Shown: piece by piece, positions 28,879-37,530 of the stretch
How positions within the stretch are numbered: position 1 is the first letter of the stretch
Layout: each line of letters opens with the position of its first letter
Made by a program: the position numbers and the translations under genes
Virus record (IMG/VR): IMGVR_UViG_3300019776_001111
Location: 1-53,136 of that record
Strand: one strand, 5' to 3'
Length of the DNA: 53,136 nucleotides
Origin: a virus
The notes under the pieces: generated by a model
Told to the model about the DNA's origin: nothing
Seen by the model: only the letters and a program-made list of their open reading frames with translations
Database searches by the model: none

Positions 28879-28900
28879 AACCCGCTTCGGCGGGTTTTTT
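28879..28900 (+). terminator. Intrinsic terminator after the HNH gene
   Basis: AACCCGC-TTCG-GCGGGTT followed by TTTT; the stable UUCG loop suggests a strong terminator or mRNA-stabilising end within the structural operon. Confidence 0.8.
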
Positions 28901-28976
28901 ATTGCCTGATCGGCGGATGCCTAGGGTGCCAAGCGGCGGATGTCGCATTTGTTGGCCGGATGGCCAGGAGCAAACT

Positions 28977-29735
28977 GTGAAACTGAAATTGGATGAGAAC
29001 GGTCATGCGGTACTGCAAGACGGTCGCCCGGTGTACGTGTACGAGGACGGCAAAGAGGTGGCATTTGATGCGCCTGGCACCGTGAACACGATCACTCGGC
29101 TCAACGCTGAAGCCAAGACCCATCGCGAAGGCAAAGAGGCGGCTGAAACCGCTTTGAAAGCGTTCGAAGGGATCACGGACGGCGCTGCCGCCAAAAAGGC
29201 CCTGGAGATTGTTGCCAACCTCGATCAGAAAAAGCTGGTGGATGCCGGTGAGATCGACAAGGTGAAGGACGAAATCAGCAAGGCCTACAAGGGCCAGCTG
29301 GACGAAGCCACCACCAAAGCAGCGACCTTCGAAAAGCAGCTCTACGAAGAAAAGATCGGCGGTGCATTCAGCCGTTCCAAGTACATCGGCGAGAAGCTGG
29401 CAATCCCCGCAGACCTGGTCCAGTCCAAATTCGGCGCCGCCTTCAAAGTCGAGGATGGCAAAACCATCGCCTACGACCAGCACGGCCAGAAGATCTACAG
29501 CCGCACGCGTCCTGGCGAAATCGCTGACTTCGACGAAGCAATCGAATCCCTTGTTGAGCAATACCCGCACCGCGATCACATCTTGAAAGGTTCTGGGGCT
29601 TCCGGCTCTGGCGCCTCGAACAACGGTGGGAATGGCGGTCAAGGCAAAAAAACCATCTCCCGCACGCAATTCGATGCACTTGACCCCATGGGCAAGCATG
29701 CACACGTCTCTGCGGGCGGCGAAGTTACCGACTGA
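28977..29735 (+). CDS. Phage scaffolding protein-like
   Basis: A 252-residue protein with a beta-rich head (VKLKLDENGHAVLQDGRPVY), a long helical middle (NTITRLNAEAKTHREGKEAA, KKALEIVANLDQKKLVDAGE) and a Gly/Ser/Asn-rich linker before a short conserved end (KTISRTQFDALDPMGKHAHV). This is the layout of scaffolding proteins encoded before P22-like coat genes. GTG 28977 is chosen since AGGAG precedes it; a longer upstream frame crosses the terminator. Confidence 0.8.
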   Translation: MKLKLDENGHAVLQDGRPVYVYEDGKEVAFDAPGTVNTITRLNAEAKTHREGKEAAETALKAFEGITDGAAAKKALEIVANLDQKKLVDAGEIDKVKDEISKAYKGQLDEATTKAATFEKQLYEEKIGGAFSRSKYIGEKLAIPADLVQSKFGAAFKVEDGKTIAYDQHGQKIYSRTRPGEIADFDEAIESLVEQYPHRDHILKGSGASGSGASNNGGNGGQGKKTISRTQFDALDPMGKHAHVSAGGEVTD

Positions 29736-29751
29736 TCCCTAGGAGCAATCC

Positions 29752-30906
29752 ATGAGCAACACTCTCACCGGCCTTACCACCACGATCTACAACGCCCTGG
29801 ACGTCGTATCGCGCGAACTGGTCGGCTTCATTCCGTCCGTTTCGTCCGACATGACCTACGACCGCGCCGCTGTAGGTCAGACCGTCACCTCGCCAGTGGC
29901 GCCGGCTGCAACCGCATCCGACATCACCCCGGCTGTGACCCCGCCAAACGACGGCGACCAGACCATCGGCACCGTGTCGATGACCATTACCAAAGCTCGC
30001 CGGGTTCCGGTGCGTTGGAACGGTGAAGAGAAGCGCGGCCTGGACAACAACGGCGCCTCGTACAACGTCATCCTGCGCGACCAGCTCGCCCAAGGCATGC
30101 GTGCACTGGTCAACGAAGTTGAAAGCGACATCGCCAACCTGTGCCTGAAGTCTTCCCGGGCTTACGGCGCTCCAGGCACTGTGCCATTCGCCACCAACCT
30201 GGCCGAAGCTGCGCAAATGCGCAAGATTCTGGCCGACAACGGTTCGCCAATGAGCGACCTGCAAATGGTGCTCGACACCACTGCGGGCGCCAGCATGCGT
30301 ACCTTGGGTCAACTGACCAAGGCGAACGAGGCGGCTGACACCAATCTGCTGCGCCGCGGTGTGCTGCTGGACGTGCACGGCTTCGCGATCCGCGAATCTG
30401 CTCAGGTGAAGACTGTCATCGCGGGCACTGGCGCTTCGGCGACCACCAACACTGCCGGTTACGCCGTCGGTGCGACCGTGATCACTCTGGCTTCGGCTGG
30501 CACCGGCACCGTGTTGGCTGGCGACATCATCACCTTCGCTGGCGACACCAACAAGTACGTGGTGGCGTCTGGTGATGCTGATGTGTCCAACGGCGGCACC
30601 ATCACGCTGGCGGCTCCTGGTCTGCGCAAGGCTCTCGCCGCCTCGGCTATCGCGATCACCGTCATCGCTGCGACCACTCGCAACATGGCGTTTGCCCGCT
30701 CGGCTCTGGCTGTTGCCACTCGCGCCCCGGCTCTGCCAGAAGGCGGCGACAGCGCCTCCGACCGCATGATCATCACCGACCCAACCAGCGGCCTGTCGTT
30801 TGAAATCTCGCTGTACAAGCAATATCGCCAGATCCAGTACGAAATCGCACTGGCCTGGGGTGTTGCGATGGTCAAGCCGGAACACACCGCGCTGCTGTTG
30901 GCGTAA
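29752..30906 (+). CDS. Major capsid protein, P22 coat-like
   Basis: A 384-residue coat protein of the P22 gp5-like family with HK97 fold. It reads MSNTLTGLTTTIYNALDVVS at the N-terminus, AVGQTVTSPVAPAA, RRVPVRWNGEEKRGLDNNG and, near the C-terminus, SFEISLYKQYRQIQYEIALA with WGVAMVKPEHTALL. An insertion at about 220-290 rich in Ala, Thr and Gly would be the surface I-domain-like part. Length fits the family. TAGGAGCAATCC precedes the ATG. Confidence 0.92.
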   Translation: MSNTLTGLTTTIYNALDVVSRELVGFIPSVSSDMTYDRAAVGQTVTSPVAPAATASDITPAVTPPNDGDQTIGTVSMTITKARRVPVRWNGEEKRGLDNNGASYNVILRDQLAQGMRALVNEVESDIANLCLKSSRAYGAPGTVPFATNLAEAAQMRKILADNGSPMSDLQMVLDTTAGASMRTLGQLTKANEAADTNLLRRGVLLDVHGFAIRESAQVKTVIAGTGASATTNTAGYAVGATVITLASAGTGTVLAGDIITFAGDTNKYVVASGDADVSNGGTITLAAPGLRKALAASAIAITVIAATTRNMAFARSALAVATRAPALPEGGDSASDRMIITDPTSGLSFEISLYKQYRQIQYEIALAWGVAMVKPEHTALLLA

Positions 30907-30957
30907 TGCCTGCGCCCGGGGCTTCGGCCTCGGGCGTTCACCACAGAGGAATAACGC

Positions 30958-31299
30958 ATGCCAGTTATCCAAGTACAACCTTGGGGCGAAGGTCAGGGCG
31001 ACTTCGTGCTGATCGAAGAAGTCGACTTCAATCCAGAATTCCACAAGCTGCTGGGCGAATCGTCCGACAGTGATGGCATGGCCAAGCTGACCGCGGCCGA
31101 GCTCAAGGCCAAGCTGACCGTGCTCAACATCGAGTTCAAGGGCAATGCGTCCCGTGACTCGCTGCAGGCGCTGCTCGACGAGCATGAAGCGCTGGCTGCA
31201 GTAGAAGAAATCAAGATCAAGCTGACTGAAAAAGGCATTGCCTTTGAAGAAGATGCCGACCAAGCCGCGCTGCAAGCATTGCTCGACGCAGCAGTGTAA
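30958..31299 (+). CDS. HeH/LEM-domain structural protein
   Basis: A 113-residue protein. After an N-terminal lead (PVIQVQPWGEGQGDFVLIEE), two short helix-extension-helix units appear: AAELKAKLTVLNIEFKGNAS with DSLQALLDEH, and IKIKLTEKGIAFEEDADQAA with LQALLDAAV. HeH domains bind nucleic acid and occur in phage head proteins next to the coat gene. GAGGAATAACGC precedes the ATG. Probably a head or connector accessory. Confidence 0.75.
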   Translation: MPVIQVQPWGEGQGDFVLIEEVDFNPEFHKLLGESSDSDGMAKLTAAELKAKLTVLNIEFKGNASRDSLQALLDEHEALAAVEEIKIKLTEKGIAFEEDADQAALQALLDAAV

Positions 31300-31327
31300 C
31301 CACCGATAACCGTAGCAGGAGCCGATC

Positions 31328-31720
31328 ATGCTTACTGACCAGCAAAAGTCGGACGCCAGACGCTACGCCGGTTATCCGATGCAAGGCGACGTGACGCTTG
31401 ATGACCGACGCGACACGGCCTGGGGCTGGGTTGCGCCGATGATCTGGCAAACCATGAATCATCGGCTCAACAACCTCCGGGCAGAGGAAGAGGTCACGAT
31501 GACCTCGTTCCTGACCAAGATCGCGGGACTCGAGGCGGATGTACTGTCATCTACCGAGAACCTCGATACGGACCAGGCGGCTGTCTGGGTGCACAACAAG
31601 AACGAAGTACGCGACCGCATGAACCTTTACCGGATCTGGCGTCGCGAACTGTGCGGCTTCCTCGGCGTGCCGCCTGGTCCGTCACTGGGCGATGGCGGCA
31701 TCAGCCTGGCAAGGGGCTGA
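31328..31720 (+). CDS. Head-tail connector-like protein
   Basis: A 130-residue protein encoded directly after the coat region: MLTDQQKSDARRYAGYPMQG, then an amphipathic helical region ending RIWRRELCGFLGVPPGPSLG. The pattern (helix bundle, C-terminal Gly/Pro-rich tail) suits a small head-completion protein. AGGAGCCGATC precedes the ATG. Assigned mainly by gene order. Confidence 0.65.
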   Translation: MLTDQQKSDARRYAGYPMQGDVTLDDRRDTAWGWVAPMIWQTMNHRLNNLRAEEEVTMTSFLTKIAGLEADVLSSTENLDTDQAAVWVHNKNEVRDRMNLYRIWRRELCGFLGVPPGPSLGDGGISLARG

Positions 31721-31721
31721 C

Positions 31722-32360
31722 ATGGACGGCACAAAGCTTCAGGCCAAGATCTACATCGGCTACGGCAAGGCCGCCAAGCGAATCGGGTTCGACTACCAGC
31801 AGTTCCGCGCGACGAGCGCCAATAACCCGCTGTCGACAACCGTTTTGCAGACGCTGCCGGTCTCTTTCACGACCAAATTCACCTACAGCGCGCCCAACAA
31901 ATATGGCGAGGCGACGTGGCTTGGCCTGTTCGATGGTCGGCAGTTCGCTGTCGGTGACTTCCTCGTTGGCCGCCAAGGCACGTTCTTCATCGCCGCGATG
32001 CAGGACACACTGCCGATCTACTGCGTGCAGACCAATCGCACCGTCGACGTGCTGCGGGTTGGCATGGATGCAGGCGTTGGCCTTGGCGGTTGGGCCGGCG
32101 GCGTGCGCGCCGACGAGGTGCCGATCATGCACGGCTGGCCCGCCAGCATCTTGCAGGGCACCAAGGGCGAGACGAACGAGGCGAAACTGCCTCAGGACGT
32201 CAAAACCCCGTGGTGGCTGATCCTGATTCCGGCTTACCCCGGCATCGTGCTCCGCACCAGCGACATCATCCGCGACGACCTCGACCGCAAATACATGATT
32301 TCGAGCGCTGAACTGACCGATATGGGCTGGCGCATCACCGCAATGCAAGCGCAGGTGTGA
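31722..32360 (+). CDS. Head-tail joining/neck protein
   Basis: A 212-residue protein rich in beta strands: DGTKLQAKIYIGYGKAAKRI, SFTTKFTYSAPNKYGEATW, VGRQGTFFIAAMQDTLPIY. The N-terminal block is seen in phage neck proteins from Pseudomonas myoviruses. I start at ATG 31722, following AAGGGGCTGAC; a longer frame to 31692 lies within the upstream gene. It overlaps the next gene. Confidence 0.65.
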   Translation: MDGTKLQAKIYIGYGKAAKRIGFDYQQFRATSANNPLSTTVLQTLPVSFTTKFTYSAPNKYGEATWLGLFDGRQFAVGDFLVGRQGTFFIAAMQDTLPIYCVQTNRTVDVLRVGMDAGVGLGGWAGGVRADEVPIMHGWPASILQGTKGETNEAKLPQDVKTPWWLILIPAYPGIVLRTSDIIRDDLDRKYMISSAELTDMGWRITAMQAQV

Positions 32361-32362
32361 CG

Positions 32363-33241
32363 ATGGCGAGCCTAACCGACGTAATGAAGCAGGTTGCCGC
32401 GCAGGTTGCCGCGCTTGCCTACCCGAGCGGGACTGGGCAGCCGAGTGCCTCGGGCATCTCAGTGCGGGTTTACCCTGGCTGGCCGGTGCCGAACGTGTTG
32501 GAGACGGACCTTGCCGCTGGATGGGCGCATATCAGCGTCTACCCGTACGGCAAAGACCGTAAGACCACGCGCTACCTGGGGCGCGGCTGGGAGCCCCTGA
32601 CGGATCCGGTCCATACCGTTGTGATGACGGTGTCCGGGTCGGTCGTGACGCTCTCCGGCACGATCAGCAAGCAGAACCTGCTGATCAACCTGAATGGCGT
32701 CAACTACGTGTACGCGATGCAGACGACCGACACTCTAACGTCGGCCGCGACGGCACTGGCCTCGATGGTGCCAGGTGCTTCCAGCGTTGGCCCGGTCATC
32801 ACCATTACAGGCGCGCACAGCATCGTCACTCGCGTGGGCGGCTTCGGTACCGCGATCAAGGAAACGAAGCGCCAGGAACAGACTGTCCAGATCATCATCT
32901 GGGCCAATTCGCCCGATGCGCGCGCCGCTGTGGCCGATCCGATCGACTCGGCCCTGTCCGACAGCAACAACATCGCCTTCGTGGACGGTTCCTCCGGAAT
33001 CATTCGCTCAGCCGGCTCGCTGATGACCGACCAACTCCAGAAGGCCGATCTCTACCGGATGGACCTGTTTTACAGCATCGACTACGCCACCACACAGATC
33101 CAGCAGGCAACCGAAGTCATCGCTCCAACGCTGGACCTGAACGAGCAGGCAAGTTCTGTCGAGGATCTGCTCGATACCGACCTGCAAAGCATGAACTCAT
33201 CGCTCAACGACGTGCTAGAAGACTGGCACATCCTCCCCTGA
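32363..33241 (+). CDS. Structural protein, probable tail terminator/neck
   Basis: A 292-residue protein reading MASLTDVMKQVAAQVAALAY, VRVYPGWPVPNVLETDLAAG, HISVYPYGKDRKTTRYLGRG and KETKRQEQTVQIIIWANSPD. A tail terminator or neck role is suggested by its place between head joining and tail genes and by its DVMKQVAAQV start; a beta-rich insertion at about 90-150 (TVSGSVVTLSGTISKQ) resembles a decoration domain. Start ATG 32363 chosen over a GTG two codons before. Confidence 0.65.
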   Translation: MASLTDVMKQVAAQVAALAYPSGTGQPSASGISVRVYPGWPVPNVLETDLAAGWAHISVYPYGKDRKTTRYLGRGWEPLTDPVHTVVMTVSGSVVTLSGTISKQNLLINLNGVNYVYAMQTTDTLTSAATALASMVPGASSVGPVITITGAHSIVTRVGGFGTAIKETKRQEQTVQIIIWANSPDARAAVADPIDSALSDSNNIAFVDGSSGIIRSAGSLMTDQLQKADLYRMDLFYSIDYATTQIQQATEVIAPTLDLNEQASSVEDLLDTDLQSMNSSLNDVLEDWHILP

Positions 33242-33277
33242 CAAAAGAAAGCCGCTCAGTGTGGCCGAGGGTTTCAC

Positions 33278-33718
33278 ATGAGCGGCACCGCCGATGTACT
33301 GCTGTTTGAGCAGCTTGTCAGCCAAGCGAACCAGTTGTTTCTGTCTACCGCCCAATCCGTGGTTATCAACGGGGTGGCTGTTCCGACCATGAGCAGCATC
33401 TATGCGCAATTCCTCGCCAGCATTCCTGCGAGCGTTACGCTGAACTCGATCATTGCCGCATGGGCCTACACCCAAGCGTTTCAAGCCGTGACGGTGACCC
33501 GTGACGCGAATGGCGCGATTGTCACGGCCAGCATTGTGTGGCCAGACGGAACTGCTGGCGTATTCACCACGGATGTGGCCAGCACCGCCTTCCCCGGCGC
33601 TATCGACGCTTGGCATGCAACCTATGCCAGCACCCCAGCAAAAACCATCACGCAGCCAACGGTCACTCGCGATGCAAGCGGCGCCGTCATCGCTCAGCCA
33701 GCAATCACAATCGTATAG
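33278..33718 (+). CDS. Hypothetical virion-region protein, 146 aa
   Basis: A protein beginning MSGTADVLLFEQLVSQANQL with a mostly beta C-terminal half carrying two near repeats (VTRDANGAIVTASIVW and VTRDASGAVIAQPAIT), suggesting a duplicated hairpin. It lies just before the tailspike-like gene and is likely a baseplate or spike adaptor. GAGGGTTTCAC precedes the ATG. Function inferred from position. Confidence 0.6.
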   Translation: MSGTADVLLFEQLVSQANQLFLSTAQSVVINGVAVPTMSSIYAQFLASIPASVTLNSIIAAWAYTQAFQAVTVTRDANGAIVTASIVWPDGTAGVFTTDVASTAFPGAIDAWHATYASTPAKTITQPTVTRDASGAVIAQPAITIV

Positions 33719-33726
33719 GGTGACCC

Positions 33727-35490
33727 ATGAGTATTCTTGACGCGCCCGGGCTGAGCAAAATCTTTGCGGATGGGCTCTACGCGCAACAAAACGATCTCCC
33801 TGGCGCGAATGCGGTGCGGGCCGGTATCGACCCGACGGGGGCGGTGGATTGCACTACAGCGTTGATCACCCTGCTGACCATCACCGGCAACGTGTACTTG
33901 CCGCCAGGGCGCTATAAGGTCAATCCTTCGACAGGTTTCAAGCCGCCGAAGCGCTGCCGCCTGCACGGGGTGCGCCCGGAATTCATCATGGATGGGTCGG
34001 GTGGCGGTTCGTTCAGCGGCGGCAGCGTGATTAACGGTCTGCTGGACTGCGGCGGTGGCGAATCGTTGGTGGTCGAAGATCTCGGCGTGAACAACCCGAC
34101 CGGTAACGCCGTGCAGTCGGTTGGTCCGAGCATGAACGGGATCATCCTACGCAACTTGGTGACCAACGCCGGGAACCACAACTACCTGTTCGAGCAATAC
34201 AACTCCGACAACATGGGAGCTACTGGCGGCAACGTCTGGATCGATCGCCCGGAAATGCACGGCGGCCCCAACGGGGTGGCGATCAAGTGCAAAAACGCTT
34301 GGGTGACCAACGCAATCGCCCATGACATCTCGGTTCAGGCCTATGTCGCGGTGTCCGACAATATCCAGAATGCCTCGATCTACAACCGGGCGCAGAACGT
34401 TACCTTTTTCAACTGCGTTCTGGGCCAGCGCTGCACCCAATATGGCGGTCGGGTGTACAGCCGCGACGGATGGAGCCGGACCAACGCCAACAACGTGCAG
34501 CCTGCGAAGAACATCCGTTTTATCGGTGGGGATTTCAGCGGTGCAGGACGCCATAGCATCATGATCGGCGACGAAGTATCGCTTGAGACGCTACCGCTGG
34601 CAGGGTCAGCGGATTCAGGGCAAACTCGTATCCTGTCCGAGGCGGTGGATATCAATACGCGATTTGCTGATAGCGGCTGGAACGGTCTGCGGATCGCCAG
34701 CGGTAAAGGCGTTAGAGTTAGGGGCTCTACCGGTGGAAACGGTACGGCGGGCACGGTCAACGGAACCCTGTATACCAACTTCAACATCACCGCCGACATC
34801 GCCGGAAGCCTGCAGCAGGGCGGTCTTGCGGTCCAAGACTTCGAGATCTCGTCCGAGCTGGTGGTGTCCGGCACCGCTGTTGGGCTTGAAACCGGGATCG
34901 CTACCATTCTGCAAACTGCTTCCACCTTCAGCATTGCCGGGCGAGCAAAAGTCTATAAGACGGTCAACACCGATGCCCGCTTTATCACGGGCGTGACTGG
35001 CGGCAGCGTCGGCCAGGAATTCACCGTTTGGCTGGCTGAGAACTTTTCGGTCGTCAGCATCTCCGGCGGTACAGAGTTCCGCGGTGCTGGGCAGTTCATC
35101 CGGTATCGGGTAGTCGACAGCGCCGGAACGTTGCAGTTGATGGGGGCGACGGAGTCATCAGCACCAAACGAAGTGCCGCGGACGTTTGCCGCCAGCTTCA
35201 ATGCCAACTACTCAGGCGGCCTTCGAGCAATATCCGTACCGATGACGGGCGACATGACCGCTATCGGCGTGTTTCCGCCGGCATCAACGCTGCCAAGGGA
35301 TGGGTATTCGTTGCGGCTCCAGGCCGGCGCGTCCACTCGGGCGCTATCCGGATGGACGTCCGTGTTCAAGTGGCCGACAGCGCAGTTCCCAAGTGGCGCG
35401 CCGACGTCGGTCGCAGCCAATACGACGTTGCTCGTCACGTTCTTCTGGGATGGCGCCTACATGGTGGCGAAAGGAAGCTTTGTGTATTAA
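33727..35490 (+). CDS. Tailspike-like beta-helix protein
   Basis: A 587-residue protein with an N-terminal virion-attachment segment (ILDAPGLSKIFADGLYAQQN) followed by a pectate-lyase-like start (VRAGIDPTGAVDCTTALITL, GNVYLPPGRYKVNP) and repeated strand turns with Asn/Gly (SVINGLLDC, NPTGNAVQSVGPSMNGIILR, NVTFFNCVLG, NIRFIGGDFSGAG), typical of right-handed parallel beta helices in tailspikes and depolymerases. The C-terminal ~150 residues look like a beta-sandwich trimerisation end. A polysaccharide-binding or -cleaving receptor role is likely. Unusually it sits between neck and sheath genes, while another fibre lies after the baseplate. Confidence 0.75.
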   Translation: MSILDAPGLSKIFADGLYAQQNDLPGANAVRAGIDPTGAVDCTTALITLLTITGNVYLPPGRYKVNPSTGFKPPKRCRLHGVRPEFIMDGSGGGSFSGGSVINGLLDCGGGESLVVEDLGVNNPTGNAVQSVGPSMNGIILRNLVTNAGNHNYLFEQYNSDNMGATGGNVWIDRPEMHGGPNGVAIKCKNAWVTNAIAHDISVQAYVAVSDNIQNASIYNRAQNVTFFNCVLGQRCTQYGGRVYSRDGWSRTNANNVQPAKNIRFIGGDFSGAGRHSIMIGDEVSLETLPLAGSADSGQTRILSEAVDINTRFADSGWNGLRIASGKGVRVRGSTGGNGTAGTVNGTLYTNFNITADIAGSLQQGGLAVQDFEISSELVVSGTAVGLETGIATILQTASTFSIAGRAKVYKTVNTDARFITGVTGGSVGQEFTVWLAENFSVVSISGGTEFRGAGQFIRYRVVDSAGTLQLMGATESSAPNEVPRTFAASFNANYSGGLRAISVPMTGDMTAIGVFPPASTLPRDGYSLRLQAGASTRALSGWTSVFKWPTAQFPSGAPTSVAANTTLLVTFFWDGAYMVAKGSFVY

Positions 35491-35541
35491 CGAAGCTGAT
35501 TCTCCCTGTCTTCCAATGTACGTAACCCAAAAGGCCCGCAA

Positions 35542-35628
35542 ATGAGCTTCGCATTGGACCTGAAGGCGTTCGCAGCGAAGGCTGAGGCCAATGCCGAGAC
35601 GCCCAGACTCCGCCAGGGGCTTCTTTAA
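35542..35628 (+). pseudogene. Truncated N-terminus of a gp10-like minor tail/neck protein
   Basis: A 28-codon open stretch reads MSFALDLKAFAAKAEANAET before a short unrelated tail and stop. This start is typical of HK97-gp10-like neck proteins (SF-x-L-D-L-K-x-F-A pattern), which are normally over 130 residues. A functional gp10-like gene is present at 38642-39127, so this is probably a remnant left when the tailspike gene was inserted. Confidence 0.45.
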
Positions 35629-35668
35629 AAGCATCGAACCTATCCATACACAACCCTTGAGGCCCGAC

Positions 35669-35854
35669 ATGGACTCCGATACCCCAGTTACTGCGCCGGC
35701 CTCCAAGGCCAAAGCCACATCACCGTTCAAGCTGACCGTAAAGTTCGCCTTTGCTGACTATCAGGTCGGCCAACAGATCACTGATCCCGATGAAGTCTCC
35801 GCCGTTCTGGCTGGTGAGTGCGCGGGCAACGTCCTGAAAGTCGCCAACGCCTAA
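35669..35854 (+). CDS. Hypothetical protein, 61 aa
   Basis: Reads MDSDTPVTAPASKAKATSPF, then FKLTVKFAFADYQVGQQITD and a helix (DEVSAVLAGECAGNVLKV). ATG 35669 follows GAGGCCCGAC; the in-frame upstream part to 35591 is unlikely. A small basic-linker protein before the sheath gene, seen in some Pseudomonas myoviruses; role unknown. Confidence 0.55.
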   Translation: MDSDTPVTAPASKAKATSPFKLTVKFAFADYQVGQQITDPDEVSAVLAGECAGNVLKVANA

Positions 35855-35876
35855 CAGGCGAAACCCACACACAAGA

Positions 35877-35900
35877 AACCGCCCACTGAGGCGGTTTTTT
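35877..35900 (+). terminator. Intrinsic terminator before the tail sheath gene
   Basis: AACCGCC-CACTGA-GGCGGTT then TTTT, 17 bases before the sheath start. Confidence 0.8.
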
Positions 35901-35916
35901 CATTTAGGAGGACGCC

Positions 35917-37473
35917 ATGCCCATTTATCCGGCAGGCAGCTTGAATACGGCGGCTTTATCTGCGCCAGATTTGTACATACAAATAGTGGCGCCCAAGACC
36001 CGCTACATCAATGGTGTGGCGACCGACATTCTCGGCATCGTTGGCATTGCTGACTGGGGCCCGGTCGGCGCCTCGACCCTGATCGGCTCGCCGGGTGATG
36101 TCTCGCAGAAGTTCGGCACCCAGGTCGTGCGCAAATACGACCTTTGCACTGCGATCGCTGTGTCGATCCAGGTCGGCGCCTCGAACATTCGGGCGGTGCG
36201 CGTGACAGATGGCACCGACACTGCAGCGACCGCCACGCTGAAGGATACTGCTGTCGCTACTGGTGCGACCTTGACCGCGTTCTACACCGGCACCCTGGGC
36301 AACTCGCTCAGCGCCACACTGTCGACCGGCTCGGCCGCCTCCAGCTGGAAACTGGTTGTCTCGCTGCCTGGCGTTGCCCCGGAAGTGTTCGACAACATCA
36401 CTGGTACCGGCTTGGCGCTCTGGCAGAACATCGTCAGCGCCGTGAACAACGGTCAGTCCGGCATCCGTGGTCCGTCGCAGCTGGTGGTGGCTACCGTCGG
36501 CGTTTCGGTTCTGGCGCCGGTTGTCTCGACCCAGACCGTCGCCTTCACCTCCGGCACTTCCGGCAACACGACCATCACCGACTCCGTGTTGATCGGCGTG
36601 GATGGCGTGACCGGCTCGACGCGCAAAGGCATGTACGCCTTGCGCGGCAGCGGCGCCCAAGTCGCCAACCTGATCGACGTTACTGACGGCGCCCAGTGGC
36701 CGACCATGCTGACCTACGGTCTGTCCGAAGGCTGCTATATGGTCTCCCAAGGCGCGGCCGGGGCTTCCTATGCGACCGTATCTACCGCACTGACCACTGC
36801 CGGCTGTGACAGCTATGCGCTGAAGGTCATAGTGGGCGACTGGGTCTATTGGCAAGACCAGGTGAACGGTCAGCAGCGCATGATTGCTCCGGCAACCTTC
36901 GCCGCCGCCAAGCTCGCCGCACTCGCGCCGCATCAGAGCCCGCTGAACAAGCCGATCAGCAATGCAGTAGCGACTCAGCGCAACCTGTCGCAGCAGCCGT
37001 ACAGCATCGCCGAGATTGGCGCGATCAACACTGCGCGCCTGGACGTCATCACCAATCCTTGCCCGGGCGGCAGCTACTTCGGCTGCCGATCTGGCTTGAA
37101 CGTATCCAGCAACTCGGCGGTGAACGGCGACAACTACACGCGGATGACGAACTTCATCTCACTGACCATTGCCGCCTCGTTTGGCGACGTGATTGGCCGA
37201 CTCCAAACGCCGGACGTGCGCCGCGAAACGAAGTCGACAATGGAAAGCTTCCTTCAGGTGCTGGTTGATCAAGGGATGATCGGCAATGTCAACGGTGGGC
37301 CGGCCTTCTCGGTTCAGATCGATGCTGCCAACAACCCCGATGCACGCGTCGCCCTGGGCTATATGCAGGCCGACGTGCAGGTGAAATACCTGTCCGTGAT
37401 CCGTTACTTCCTCGTCAACCTCGAAGCCGGTCAGTCCGTCTCGATTGTTGCATCCGCTACCCCGCGCACCTAA
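35917..37473 (+). CDS. Tail sheath protein
   Basis: A 518-residue contractile-tail sheath protein, homologous in plan to P2 FI / Mu L. N-terminus PIYPAGSLNTAALSAPDLYI; conserved middle DILGIVGIADWGPVGAST and IRAVRVTDGTD; C-terminal strand-helix block with MESFLQVLVDQGMIGN, FSVQIDAANNPDARVALGYM and QVKYLSVIRYFLVNLEAG, the handshake region. It would wrap the tube and contract on infection. TAGGAGGACGCC precedes the ATG. Confidence 0.93.
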   Translation: MPIYPAGSLNTAALSAPDLYIQIVAPKTRYINGVATDILGIVGIADWGPVGASTLIGSPGDVSQKFGTQVVRKYDLCTAIAVSIQVGASNIRAVRVTDGTDTAATATLKDTAVATGATLTAFYTGTLGNSLSATLSTGSAASSWKLVVSLPGVAPEVFDNITGTGLALWQNIVSAVNNGQSGIRGPSQLVVATVGVSVLAPVVSTQTVAFTSGTSGNTTITDSVLIGVDGVTGSTRKGMYALRGSGAQVANLIDVTDGAQWPTMLTYGLSEGCYMVSQGAAGASYATVSTALTTAGCDSYALKVIVGDWVYWQDQVNGQQRMIAPATFAAAKLAALAPHQSPLNKPISNAVATQRNLSQQPYSIAEIGAINTARLDVITNPCPGGSYFGCRSGLNVSSNSAVNGDNYTRMTNFISLTIAASFGDVIGRLQTPDVRRETKSTMESFLQVLVDQGMIGNVNGGPAFSVQIDAANNPDARVALGYMQADVQVKYLSVIRYFLVNLEAGQSVSIVASATPRT

Positions 37474-37493
37474 GCGCTGACACCACTATCCAG

Positions 37494-37515
37494 CCCGGCC
37501 TAGCGCCGGGTTTTT
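37494..37515 (+). terminator. Terminator between sheath and tube genes
   Basis: CCCGGC, five-base loop, GCCGGG, TTTTT. It likely sets the sheath:tube expression ratio or protects mRNA ends. Confidence 0.75.
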
Positions 37516-37530
37516 CATTTGGAGAACGCC

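Noticed and set aside
29725-31329. A 534-codon open frame on the minus strand opposite the coat gene region
   Set aside because: It mirrors the plus-strand coat, HeH and connector genes, has odd composition (His/Arg/Gly-rich) and no family resemblance; it is a GC-driven shadow frame.
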